A stretch of 5,739 nt of DNA, taken from positions 1 to 5,739 of the forward strand of contig JAFGQA010000462.1 in the NCBI GenBank assembly GCA_016935885.1, given 5' to 3'. Made by a program: the position numbers and the translations under genes. Source of the stretch: Phycisphaerae bacterium (GTDB taxonomy: Bacteria > Planctomycetota > Phycisphaerae > UBA1845 > UTPLA1). The notes under the pieces are model-generated. The model did not search any database, was not told where the DNA came from, and worked only from the letters and a program-made list of their open reading frames with translations. The stretch's first letter is position 1; every line of letters begins with the position of its first letter. This document shows, one piece after another, positions 1-5,384 of this stretch.

Positions 1-60
1 CGCCAAGAACTCCTCGAAATGGACCTCGAACAGAAGAAACTCTACGACCTCCTGCAATGA
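1..60 (+). CDS. 3' end of an unidentified protein-coding gene (partial)
   Basis: The reading frame is open from the first base and ends at TGA 58-60, giving 19 residues (RQELLEMDLEQKKLYDLLQ). The peptide is charged, rich in Leu, Glu and Lys, and has the look of a C-terminal amphipathic helix. It is too short to assign to a family. It is the only likely gene end on the plus strand, and a GC-rich stem-loop at 113-136 follows about 50 bases downstream, which fits the end of a transcription unit. The assignment rests on composition and the clean stop only; the frame could be open by chance, since 19 codons without a stop is not rare in GC-rich DNA. Confidence 0.5.
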   Translation, partial: RQELLEMDLEQKKLYDLLQ

Positions 61-64
61 CCGG

Positions 65-96
65 GTGTCCCAATTCGGAACTCAGGACACATTGGG
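65..96. repeat. Two overlapping inverted repeats
   Basis: GTGTCC (65-70) is the reverse complement of GGACAC (85-90), and CCCAAT (69-74) is the reverse complement of ATTGGG (91-96). The two pairs share bases 69-70 on the left, so the two stems are interleaved (A-B-A'-B') and not nested, and cannot both form fully. Function is unknown. It could be the relic of a repeat or mobile-element end, or chance. Confidence 0.4.
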
Positions 97-112
97 CGGC
101 CTTGCTGAGGGC

Positions 113-139
113 GGGGCCGGTCTGATCGCCGGCCCCTTT
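113..139 (+). terminator. Candidate intrinsic terminator after the partial gene
   Basis: GGGGCCGG (113-120) pairs perfectly with CCGGCCCC (129-136) around an 8-base loop, and is followed by TTT (137-139) before a C. The stem is very stable, but the T run is short, so termination strength is uncertain. Its place about 50 bases after the stop at 60 fits a terminator for that gene. The stem is symmetrical and could also act on minus-strand transcripts coming from the transporter. Confidence 0.4.
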
Positions 140-155
140 CAGTGGCCGTTCTCAT

Positions 156-176
156 ACTACCGGCTCTGCCGGTGGT
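156..176. repeat. Intergenic hairpin H1 (ACCGGC/GCCGGT core)
   Basis: Bases 156-164 pair with 168-176 around a TCT loop. The core ACCGGC (159-164) and GCCGGT (168-173) is perfect, and the outer pairs include one T-G wobble (158-174). The same core occurs in the hairpin at 1996-2015 and a variant occurs at 5667-5689, so it is probably one copy of a dispersed short palindromic repeat. No T run follows directly, so it is not an obvious terminator. Confidence 0.5.
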
Positions 177-197
177 GGCTGGTTTTCTTGGACGCCA

Positions 198-331
198 TGC
201 CCGAGCCGAAGGAACTGTACACGACGTCCGGCCGCCACTCGCCCGATGTGCTTGAAGAGGATCCGAACCTGGGGATCGCGCTGCTGGAACGGGCGAACCG
301 GCTGGACGGTCTGCTGTCGCCCCAGCCATAG
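198..331 (+). CDS. Possible small hypothetical protein (44 aa)
   Basis: The frame from ATG 198 to TAG 329-331 gives 44 residues starting MPEPKELY. I do not recognise it. In its favour, 36 of 44 codons end in G or C, and the product is mixed in charge and not the Arg/Pro-rich type usual for shadow frames. The frame stays open upstream to a GTG at 65, but that extension runs through the inverted repeats and hairpin H1, so ATG 198 is the more natural start. No Shine-Dalgarno sequence is visible before it. It may be a real small gene, a decayed fragment of a larger one, or noise. Confidence 0.3.
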
Positions 332-472
332 CTCGGGCTGGGCCCACGATGCATCACGGACATGTCGTCCAAGCCTTGAATCGCCGGGCCGTTTTCATTC
401 GCCCTTACGGAGCACGTTCGGGAGATGTGGGAGACGGTAAACGCGCAGGCCGAAGCCCGGCGGCTCGCGCGA

Positions 473-1855
473 TCATTCCGTCTTCCCACCGACGTGGCGC
501 CGGACACTGAAATACAGGAGTGTCGCGACCATGGCGACGAGGAAGGAGCCAGCCCACAAGTAGGGGCCGCCCAGCCTTGGATGTCCAAGGACCTCCCCTC
601 CGATGGGGGCTCCGAGCATCATGCTGCTTGAGAAGCTCATGTTGAAGACGCCCATATAGCGAGCCCGAAGCGGTGTCGGCGCGAAATCGGAGACGATGGC
701 AAAGCTGAAGGGGGCCATCATCATTTCACCCATAGTCCAGACGACCACGGTGAGGGCAAACTGCCATAGGGTAGCGGCCAAGCCGATCAGGCCGAATCCA
801 ACCGCCTGAACGACGGCGCCCGCAACCACGATCGTCCCTCTGTCGAAGCGCTTGAGAAAGCTCGTCAAAGGTAACTGAAGGCAGACAATGAGCAGACCAT
901 TGAGGAAGATGACCTTGCTGCCATAGTCCTTGGCGGTGAAGCCGAGATGCTCGAGGTACAGGGGGAACGTGGACAAGGCCTGCATGAACACGAGCGCGAG
1001 CAGGAATGTGGCGAGGCAGTAGATGACGAACGGATAGTGCGTGATGATATGTTTGGCGGCGGCGCCGAGGGGGATTTCGCCGGATTCGGCGGCCGGAAAT
1101 TCGCGGCGGCTTGGTGCAGGAGACGGGATTCCCGCACGCGCGTCAGTGGCATGGGCATCGGTGATGGGTTGGATACCCGCGGGATCGCTCGTCGATGCGT
1201 CATCGAGGGGATTTGACAGCGTGGAACCGTCTTTCGCCGCCTGTGCCACGGGTTGGTCCTCGGCGAGACGGACTGAAGGATGGCGTGAAGGCATGGATTC
1301 GCGGATGGTCGCAACGATGATCAGGCCGTAGATCGAGGACGTGAGGGCATCTCCCCAGAAGAGCCAATGGAAATCGTATTCGGCGATGATGCCGCCGACA
1401 TACGCCCCGACGGCGAAGCCAAGGTTGATGGAGACGTACATCAGGCCGAAGGCGTGCGGCCTTTGCCTTGGAGCCACGAGGTCGGCGATCATGGCCGCTG
1501 CGGCGGGCCGGTACATTTCGGCGACGAGAGAAAAGAGAAGCACCATGAGCATGACAACGGACGGCGTCCTGACGAAGCTGAAGACCATGAGAATCGCCGC
1601 TCCGCCGAAGAGGCTGGCTAACATAACCGTGCGGCGGCCGATCTTGTCCGCGAGGTGTCCGCCGACCAAGGCGGCGATGATCGCGCCGAGGCCGAAAAGG
1701 CCCATCGCACGCGTGGCGAAGGTCACGCCCAATTCCAGTTCAGTCTTGAGGTACAGGGTCAGGAATATGACGACGAAGGTGCCGGCTCTGTTTACAAAGC
1801 TGCCCAGGCACAGGATGTGAATCGAGCGCGGAAGGTTCGCGTAGTCTTTCCACAT
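473..1855 (-). CDS. MFS transporter, MdtH-like drug/efflux type
   Basis: This is a 460-residue inner-membrane transporter of the major facilitator superfamily, probably a proton-coupled exporter of small molecules; the substrate cannot be read from sequence. Hydrophobic segments fit 12 transmembrane helices in two halves. The loop after helix 2 carries a good motif A (about 65-75, G-G-H-L-A-D-K-I-G-R-R). Residues 116-150 (R-P-A-A-A-A-M-I-A-D-L, then N-L-G-F-A-V-G) and the second-half stretch about 377-401 (E-M-M-M-A-P-F, then R-A-R-Y-M-G) match the DHA1/MdtH-like pattern. The loop between the halves, about 186-266, is unusually long and rich in Ala, Pro, Ser and Asp. Length is slightly above the usual 400-430 because of it. 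The ATG at 1855 puts the first helix about eight residues in, which is normal. A GGAGG (plus strand 1868-1872) lies 12 bases upstream, rather far for a Shine-Dalgarno. It is separated from its neighbours by over 350 bases, so it is probably transcribed alone. Confidence 0.93.
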   Translation of the reverse strand: MWKDYANLPRSIHILCLGSFVNRAGTFVVIFLTLYLKTELELGVTFATRAMGLFGLGAIIAALVGGHLADKIGRRTVMLASLFGGAAILMVFSFVRTPSVVMLMVLLFSLVAEMYRPAAAAMIADLVAPRQRPHAFGLMYVSINLGFAVGAYVGGIIAEYDFHWLFWGDALTSSIYGLIIVATIRESMPSRHPSVRLAEDQPVAQAAKDGSTLSNPLDDASTSDPAGIQPITDAHATDARAGIPSPAPSRREFPAAESGEIPLGAAAKHIITHYPFVIYCLATFLLALVFMQALSTFPLYLEHLGFTAKDYGSKVIFLNGLLIVCLQLPLTSFLKRFDRGTIVVAGAVVQAVGFGLIGLAATLWQFALTVVVWTMGEMMMAPFSFAIVSDFAPTPLRARYMGVFNMSFSSSMMLGAPIGGEVLGHPRLGGPYLWAGSFLVAMVATLLYFSVRRHVGGKTE

Positions 1856-1861
1856 GGGGCG

Positions 1862-1886
1862 ATACGGCCTCCAGCAATACGGCCTC
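1862..1886. repeat. Direct repeat of 10 bases in the transporter 5' leader
   Basis: ATACGGCCTC occurs at 1862-1871 and again at 1877-1886, a 15-base period. On the minus strand this reads GAGGCCGTAT twice, just upstream of the transporter ATG at 1855. The copy nearer the start carries the only GGAGG-like ribosome-binding candidate. It might be a pair of regulator half-sites or a local duplication. Confidence 0.45.
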
Positions 1887-1995
1887 TCCGGAGTGGCTGC
1901 GCCGAATCCGGTCCTCTACGGGAGGATGGTAACAAAGGCAGCACTTGGGTGATACGGAGAGGGCCGAACGCGTGGCGCACATGGGTCCGTGAGCC

Positions 1996-2015
1996 CACCG
2001 GCTTTGGCGCCGGTG
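1996..2015. repeat. Intergenic hairpin H2 (CACCGGC/GCCGGTG)
   Basis: CACCGGC (1996-2002) pairs perfectly with GCCGGTG (2009-2015) around a 6-base loop. The core is the same as in the hairpin at 156-176. The flank GGTGCCAC (2012-2019) also appears at 5662-5669 beside the third hairpin, which supports a shared repeat family. No T run follows on either side. Confidence 0.5.
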
Positions 2016-2063
2016 CCACAGGTTCCTTCGCGAGACGCGAACATTCCAATCACTGGTAGTACA

Positions 2064-2098
2064 GCGGTGCGTGGCTCGAGGGCGTTTCGCCGCACCGC
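2064..2098. repeat. Inverted repeat GCGGTGCG/CGCACCGC
   Basis: GCGGTGCG (2064-2071) is the exact reverse complement of CGCACCGC (2091-2098), with 19 bases between. It lies in the gap upstream of the transporter. The loop is long for a terminator and no T run follows. It could be a weak RNA stem or chance in GC-rich DNA. Confidence 0.3.
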
Positions 2099-2216
2099 CC
2101 GCATGGGGCGACGCAACATTCAAACGTGGAGCTTTCTCGCATGGTGTCTCGGCCGGATTGACGCCGGGGCCTCGTGGAAGATCACCCGGCCTCGCCAGCG
2201 CAAAGATGAGCTACCC

Positions 2217-2226
2217 GAGGTACCTC
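2217..2226. repeat. Perfect 10-base palindrome at the LOG-like gene stop
   Basis: GAGGTACCTC is its own reverse complement and overlaps the TGA stop (2225-2227) of the minus-strand gene. It has no loop, so it would act as a DNA site and not as an RNA hairpin, if it does anything. Confidence 0.2.
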
Positions 2227-2764
2227 ACGTCAGGCGCTTGGGAGGGCTTGGGAGGCACGCCTTCAGGCTGGTCTCCAACTCGGCGATGGTCCTGCAGTCG
2301 ATGACGACGTCGTCGCGGCGGTGGTCCACAGCCTGGCCGGCAATTCGTCTGGACCAGCCTTCGCAACAGGACATGGCGATGATGGGCCGGTCGTACATCC
2401 AGGCGTAGGCGATCTCGCTGAGCGTGCCGGCCGAGCCGCCGATCACGAGGACCACGTCGCCGGCGATGCCGGTGATGGCGTTTCGGGCCCAGCCCATGCC
2501 GGTGGGGATGTGGTAATGGGCGTAGTCGTTGACCTCGTCCATCTTGTTGTGTGGCGTCACGGCAATGACCGTCCCGCCGGCCTCGGCGCAGCCCTTGGAC
2601 GCCGCGGCCATCACCCCGCCCCGCCCCCCGGTAACCAGCGCGGCCCCGAGTCTGGCGACGACCGCGCCAGCCTGCTCGGCGATCTTCAACGCGGTCTCGT
2701 CGGCCTCGCTGGAACCGATGATGGCAACTTGGGGGAAGCGGTGGGTTTTCATGGGGCCGTTCAT
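2225..2764 (-). CDS. TIGR00725/LOG-like Rossmann-fold protein
   Basis: This 179-residue cytoplasmic protein belongs to the TIGR00725 group, related to the LOG/YvdD/SLOG nucleotide-binding superfamily whose members include cytokinin-nucleoside monophosphate phosphoribohydrolases. Visible signatures are the N-terminal strand V-A-I-I-G-S-S (13-19), T-G-G-R-G-G-V-M (45-52), R94-N95 before a hydrophobic strand, and G-G-S-A-G-T-L-S-E-I-A (109-119). The last stands where LOG enzymes have P-G-G-x-G-T-x-x-E: the Pro is replaced by Ile, as is usual in TIGR00725 proteins, while E117 is kept. Length is slightly above the family's roughly 160 residues, with a basic, Pro-containing tail. The start is either ATG 2764 or ATG 2752 (MKTHRF); neither has a Shine-Dalgarno sequence, and the core begins after both. 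Enzymatic activity is not established for this group, so nucleotide or phosphoribosyl binding is the safe inference. The gaps on both sides exceed 300 bases. Confidence 0.9.
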   Translation of the reverse strand: MNGPMKTHRFPQVAIIGSSEADETALKIAEQAGAVVARLGAALVTGGRGGVMAAASKGCAEAGGTVIAVTPHNKMDEVNDYAHYHIPTGMGWARNAITGIAGDVVLVIGGSAGTLSEIAYAWMYDRPIIAMSCCEGWSRRIAGQAVDHRRDDVVIDCRTIAELETSLKACLPSPPKRLT

Positions 2765-3071
2765 AATCGAGAGAGGCGCTGGTGTCCACCACTGGTTCGT
2801 GGCCTGCGGGGGGCCGAGGGGCTACCGGATTGGGGGCACGGTGATTGATGCCGGCCAAGCAGAAGCGCCGGTCTGTACACGGCCATATTCAGCCGTGGCT
2901 CTAAGCAGAAAAACGCCGCTTCTGACAAGATGGTGCTGACGGGGGTTCCAAAACGCGACTGTAGTGCTAGACCCACCCGGAGCCCGGGGGGCCAGGTCGT
3001 TGAGGTCCTGCGTCACGCCATCCGCGCGAAGGAACGCGTGGAAGCCCGCCGCGGCGATCCGCGCGTCGTTT
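2765..3071. other. Intergenic stretch upstream of the LOG-like gene
   Basis: This 307-base stretch lies between the LOG-like gene start and the AMMECR1 stop. It contains a hairpin or palindrome (2878-2897) and most of a possible 58-codon plus-strand ORF (2930-3106). On the minus strand, TTGTCA followed after 17 bases by CTTAGA (plus strand about 2902-2930) resembles a -35/-10 spacing, but the -10 is too poor to call a promoter. Confidence 0.5.
2878..2897. promoter_or_regulatory. Inverted repeat CACGGC/GCCGTG, possible operator
   Basis: CACGGC (2878-2883) and GCCGTG (2892-2897) are exact reverse complements around an AT-richer 8-base centre. It lies about 115 bases upstream of the LOG-like gene start. 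The layout suits either a small RNA hairpin or a two-fold regulator site; nothing else supports a choice. Confidence 0.25.
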
Positions 3072-3106
3072 TTACGAATCGCCGTCACCGAATCTCTCGA
3101 CGGTGA
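2930..3106 (+). CDS. Possible small basic protein (58 aa), overlapping AMMECR1 3' end
   Basis: ATG 2930 to TGA 3104-3106 gives 58 residues with a central charged helix-like part (about 20-46, G-G-Q-V-V-E-V-L-R-H-A-I-R-A-K-E-R-V-E-A) and a basic tail. Of codons 15-46, 27 of 32 end in G or C, much like real genes here. It is convergent with the AMMECR1 gene and overlaps its last 35 bases. Against it, the opposite strand is also open through this stretch (2822-3268), no Shine-Dalgarno sequence is seen, and no family is recognised. The first 14 codons have poor bias, so if real it may be a relic of a longer gene. Confidence 0.25.
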   Translation: MVLTGVPKRDCSARPTRSPGGQVVEVLRHAIRAKERVEARRGDPRVVFTNRRHRISRR

Positions 3107-3629
3107 ACGTGAAGACCTCGGTATCCGGATCCCGCCAAGCGAGTGGATCGAGACCCGCTTTCTGTTGGCAGCATTCGGTGAGGAATGTCTCCTTATCCCA
3201 AGCGTTGTCTGTGGCGACGCTGGGCAGGAAACAGCCTGATCGCACGCCACGCTTGATATAAACGCCATGGACGCCGATTTCGAGATCCAATGGGTCGCGA
3301 GCCCGCTGCAGCGGCGACAGGACCGAGATCTCGATCCGGATGTCCTTCATCTCCTGCCGGCTGATCGGCATGTCAAGGAACCGAGGATCGTTCGCCGCCC
3401 CGACGGCGATGCTGCGAATGGTGGCCGGAAGCTCGTCCTCGCCGACGAAGGTCCCGATGCATCCGCGGAGGTCCCCAGACTTGCGTAAGGTTACAAAGAC
3501 GCCCCGGCGCTCCATCGGCGGCCAGGGCTCGGCGTTGGGTTTCACCGGCAAGCCGAACAACTCCGCCTCAATCGCGGATCGAGCGGCTTGGAGAAGCCGC
3601 CGTCGTGTTCTCCCATCTAATTCAGCCAT
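3072..3629 (-). CDS. AMMECR1 domain protein (AmmeMemoRadiSam system protein A type)
   Basis: This 185-residue soluble protein is a full-length AMMECR1 domain. It has the hallmark L-R-G-C-I-G-T (54-60), the stretch D-I-R-I-E-I-S-V-L-S-P-L (96-107), G-x-F-L-P-S-V-A-T (132-140), W144-D145 with E-T-F-L, paired cysteines C153-C154 followed by K-A-G-L, and A164-W165. The N-terminal helix L-L-Q-A-A-R-S-A-I (12-20) is typical, so the ATG at 3629 is well placed although no Shine-Dalgarno sequence precedes it. In many bacteria and archaea this protein is encoded with a MEMO1 homologue and a radical SAM enzyme; neither is in this window. The molecular function remains unclear, but the invariant LRGCIG motif suggests a conserved catalytic or binding surface. 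It follows the TPR lipoprotein gene by 81 bases on the same strand and may be co-transcribed with it. Confidence 0.95.
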   Translation of the reverse strand: MAELDGRTRRRLLQAARSAIEAELFGLPVKPNAEPWPPMERRGVFVTLRKSGDLRGCIGTFVGEDELPATIRSIAVGAANDPRFLDMPISRQEMKDIRIEISVLSPLQRARDPLDLEIGVHGVYIKRGVRSGCFLPSVATDNAWDKETFLTECCQQKAGLDPLAWRDPDTEVFTFTVERFGDGDS

Positions 3630-3710
3630 GTGTCTGGATACTCGGATTCATCAAAGGCGGCCCTGAGCGACCGACACGCTGCCTGCGCAACGTTCGACGT
3701 CACAGGCCTA

Positions 3711-4403
3711 TTACCGCCTCGGTTCACCCGACAGGGCGCCGAGTTGGGCCAACGCCGTCACGACGCCTGGCACACCCGGATTCAACTCGTAGGCGGCCTT
3801 CAGACACCTGATCGCATCGGGTTCGTTGCCGCATCTCAGGTAGAACAGGCCAAGTTCGGCGTGGGCAGCGGCGTTGTCCGGTTCCACGGACGTGGCCTGT
3901 TTGAAGGCCAATTGTGCCTGATCCAAGTCGCCGGTCCGCGCATACAAGTGGGCCTTCAAGATGAGTTTCTTCGCCTGGGGGCCCGAGACCTTTGCCGCCC
4001 AATTGGCGACCTCCAACGCCGCGGCGTGCTGTCCCTTGAGCTTCAGTGCGTCCGCCTTGCCCTGGACGGCAAGGCTGAAGCCGGGAAACGCCCCGATCGC
4101 CTTGTCGTACGAGGCAATCGCCCGGTCGCAGTACCGCAGGGCGGCACCCAGGTTGTCGCCGTGGAATCGCTCCTTGGCCATCGCCAAGTAACAGCGCCCC
4201 ATGTAGAACGACGGCTCCGGCCGCTCGCGATCGAACGATTCGGCCTCCTCGAACATGGCCAGCGCTTCGGGATAACGCTGAGCCTGATACTCGCCGAGCC
4301 CGTCTTGAATCAGCTTGTCGAAGCTGGCGACGGGCTTGCCACAGCCGGTGAGAACGAGGAGGGCAGTGAAAAAGAGACCGGCGACAACGCGACAAGGGAC
4401 CAT
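3711..4403 (-). CDS. TPR-repeat lipoprotein
   Basis: The 230-residue product begins with a short signal peptide: basic R5, a hydrophobic stretch from 6 to 18, and a lipobox L18-T19-G20-C21, so it is predicted to be lipidated at C21 and held on the envelope. Residue +2 is Gly, giving no inner-membrane retention signal by the Asp+2 rule. The rest is helical with tetratricopeptide-like repeats at about 31-61, 62-107, 110-139, 144-177 and 178-211. The last two are the clearest (Y-A-R-T-G-D-L-D-Q-A with V-E-P-D-N, then L-G-L-F-Y-L-R-C-G-N with L-N-P). Such proteins act as scaffolds. The frame stays open up to 4580, but that adds 59 Arg- and Cys-rich residues in front of the signal peptide, so ATG 4403 was chosen; an AGAGG sits very close before it. 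It lies 198 bases downstream of the anchored protein gene and 81 upstream of AMMECR1. Confidence 0.88.
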   Translation of the reverse strand: MVPCRVVAGLFFTALLVLTGCGKPVASFDKLIQDGLGEYQAQRYPEALAMFEEAESFDRERPEPSFYMGRCYLAMAKERFHGDNLGAALRYCDRAIASYDKAIGAFPGFSLAVQGKADALKLKGQHAAALEVANWAAKVSGPQAKKLILKAHLYARTGDLDQAQLAFKQATSVEPDNAAAHAELGLFYLRCGNEPDAIRCLKAAYELNPGVPGVVTALAQLGALSGEPRR

Positions 4404-4601
4404 GCCTCTGGTTGCGCAGGTACACGGACGTCGCCGACTATGACGAAACTTGACGATCACCCCCGGAATGCTAAGCCGCCGGGCGGCGGATCGCAAGCAG
4501 AAACCAGCCCTGGAGTCGGCTGCCGTCCGTCGCCGCTCATTCACGGGTCTGTGTGGGCACGATTCAATCAGCACCGGCACGACCGGCGGCGCGAGCGATG
4601 A
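4404..4601. other. Spacer between the anchored protein and TPR lipoprotein genes
   Basis: These 198 bases hold no supported gene. A GC-rich palindrome lies at 4475-4487 (GCCGCC-G-GGCGGC), too compact to be a clear terminator. On the minus strand CATAGT (plus strand about 4436-4441) is a weak -10-like hexamer for the lipoprotein gene with no matching -35. Confidence 0.4.
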
Positions 4602-5354
4602 TCAATCCTGGTCGTTGTGCGCGGCCGCGCGATGACGGCCGAGTGGTTCGATCTTCAGGCACAGCTTGCTGGGCTCCACCCAAGCGTCGACGACGCGGTA
4701 GTCGATCCCGCCGTTCTTCCACCAAGCCCTTGATTCGATGCGAAGGCCGGTCAGGAAATCGCCCGACATGCGCGGGCTCCCGGGCCACGTCTGTTCCCGG
4801 TCTCGTTCGATGGTTTCGCCCAAGGCGACCGGGCCGAAGCCCGTCGGAACGCGCACGGATCCGCAACGCACACCTTCGGCCTTCAGGACGATCGCGCCGT
4901 CTTTCATGGTTATTGCAATGTCGATGGACACGACGACATCAAGGATGCCCGCCTGATATCGGCCGGCGACCGTGATTTGGTTGTCGCCCAGCACTACGAG
5001 CGGATCGACGAGTTGCTGCGGTGCCAGTTCGTCGATCAGCGGGTAGATCTCGCGGCGCATGGTGATCCAGCGATTCACGTCGTCTTGGAAGATGTGATAG
5101 ACAAACGGTCCACCGCCCGCTCGTAGATGTTCCGTGAAGGCCTGCTCAGCCGCGACCAGGTTGTTGCGGACCTTCTGCTTGTCCGCCGTCGCGATGCTCG
5201 GCGGGTCATACCAGGACGGCGTTCGCAGGAGAGCCAGCAGTGCCCCGAGGAGAAGCCCCCCCACGCACAACGAACCGATAACGGCGATCCGCCTCGAGAC
5301 ACTCCGACCGTCCCGGCGAACGACGAGTGACCCGTTTCGGCTTTCGGCTTTCAA
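4602..5354 (-). CDS. Uncharacterised single-pass signal-anchored protein
   Basis: I do not recognise a named family. The 250-residue product has a basic N-terminus (R13, R14, R17, R21, R22), one hydrophobic helix at about 23-43, and an outward-facing domain of about 200 residues by the positive-inside rule. Straight after the helix comes R-T-P-S-W-Y-D-P-P (44-52), then a helical part, then F-V-Y-H-I-F-Q-D-D-V-N-R-W-I (84-97) and alternating hydrophobic strands (about 117-165) ending in a Trp-rich, strand-like C-terminus. The F-x-x-x-x-x-x-x-x-V-N-x-W-I segment plus beta-rich tail resembles the layout of YpmS/DUF2140-type proteins, but that is only analogy. The start is TTG 5354; no ATG or GTG lies between it and the anchor, and a TGA in frame at 5373-5375 prevents a longer form. 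The TTG and the next few codons lie within a repeat array, so the true start is uncertain. The stop is TGA 4602-4604. Confidence 0.8.
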   Translation of the reverse strand: MKAESRNGSLVVRRDGRSVSRRIAVIGSLCVGGLLLGALLALLRTPSWYDPPSIATADKQKVRNNLVAAEQAFTEHLRAGGGPFVYHIFQDDVNRWITMRREIYPLIDELAPQQLVDPLVVLGDNQITVAGRYQAGILDVVVSIDIAITMKDGAIVLKAEGVRCGSVRVPTGFGPVALGETIERDREQTWPGSPRMSGDFLTGLRIESRAWWKNGGIDYRVVDAWVEPSKLCLKIEPLGRHRAAAHNDQD

Positions 5355-5384
5355 GACTTCGGCTTTCGGTTCTCAAGATTCGGC
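5335..5384. repeat. Heptamer-based tandem repeat spanning a gene start
   Basis: The plus strand reads TTTCGGC (5335), TTTCGGC (5342), TTTCAAGAC (5349), then TTCGGC (5358), TTTCGGT (5364), TCTCAAGAT (5371), then TCGGC (5380). This forms two higher-order units of 23 and 22 bases (5335-5357 and 5358-5379), each made of two TTTCGG-type units plus a T-Y-T-C-A-A-G-A-Y element, and the start of a third. On the minus strand it is a GAAAGCC repeat with TCTTGA spacers. The TTG start of the anchored protein gene (5352-5354) lies in one spacer. Confidence 0.75.

Larger units (their letters stand above)
61..472. other. Intergenic stretch between convergent genes
   Basis: This 412-base stretch lies between the plus-strand gene end at 60 and the minus-strand transporter stop at 473. 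It holds overlapping inverted repeats (65-96), a GC-rich stem-loop with a short T run (113-139), a hairpin (156-176) and a possible small plus-strand ORF (198-331). From 332 to 472 I see no gene, only short open frames with poor codon bias. No clear terminator for the transporter is visible on the minus strand. Confidence 0.6.
1856..2224. other. Intergenic leader region of the transporter gene
   Basis: This 369-base stretch separates the transporter start from the LOG-like gene stop. It holds a tandem-like direct repeat next to the transporter start (1862-1886), hairpin H2 (1996-2015), and a longer-range inverted repeat (2064-2071 with 2091-2098). Several frames are open on both strands, but none has convincing codon bias or a recognisable product. 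I could not identify a good sigma-70-type promoter pair for the transporter, though one must presumably lie here. Confidence 0.55.

Noticed and set aside
157..588. Minus-strand open frame of 143 codons over the left gap
   Set aside because: The product is Ser/Arg-rich with no motif, and it overlaps the end of the transporter gene in another frame on the same strand.
1341..1820. Plus-strand frame of 159 codons inside the transporter
   Set aside because: It is antisense to well-conserved transporter helices and motif A, with no features of its own.
2211..2858. Minus-strand 215-codon frame over the LOG-like gene
   Set aside because: It is a shifted frame of the LOG-like gene, extremely Arg-, Gly- and His-rich, as expected from reading GC-rich codons out of frame.
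3050..3074. Possible plus-strand terminator: CGCGG-N4-CCGCG followed by a T run
   Set aside because: The stem has only five pairs, the T run starts several bases after it, and most of it lies before the stop of the only plus-strand ORF candidate here.
2822..3268. Minus-strand frame of 148 codons between the LOG-like and AMMECR1 genes
   Set aside because: More than 40 percent of it overlaps the AMMECR1 gene in another frame and its start lies inside that gene. The unique part has gene-like composition but no recognisable motif, so it was kept only as the rival reading of the 2930-3106 ORF.
4404..4580. N-terminal extension of the TPR lipoprotein to the first in-frame start at 4580
   Set aside because: It would put 59 Arg- and Cys-rich residues ahead of an otherwise perfect lipoprotein signal peptide, which would prevent normal processing.
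3630..4601. Long plus-strand open frame of 323 codons
   Set aside because: It lies opposite the TPR lipoprotein, whose signal peptide, lipobox and repeats are clear. The plus-strand product is low in recognisable motifs and arises from the strong codon bias of the minus-strand gene.
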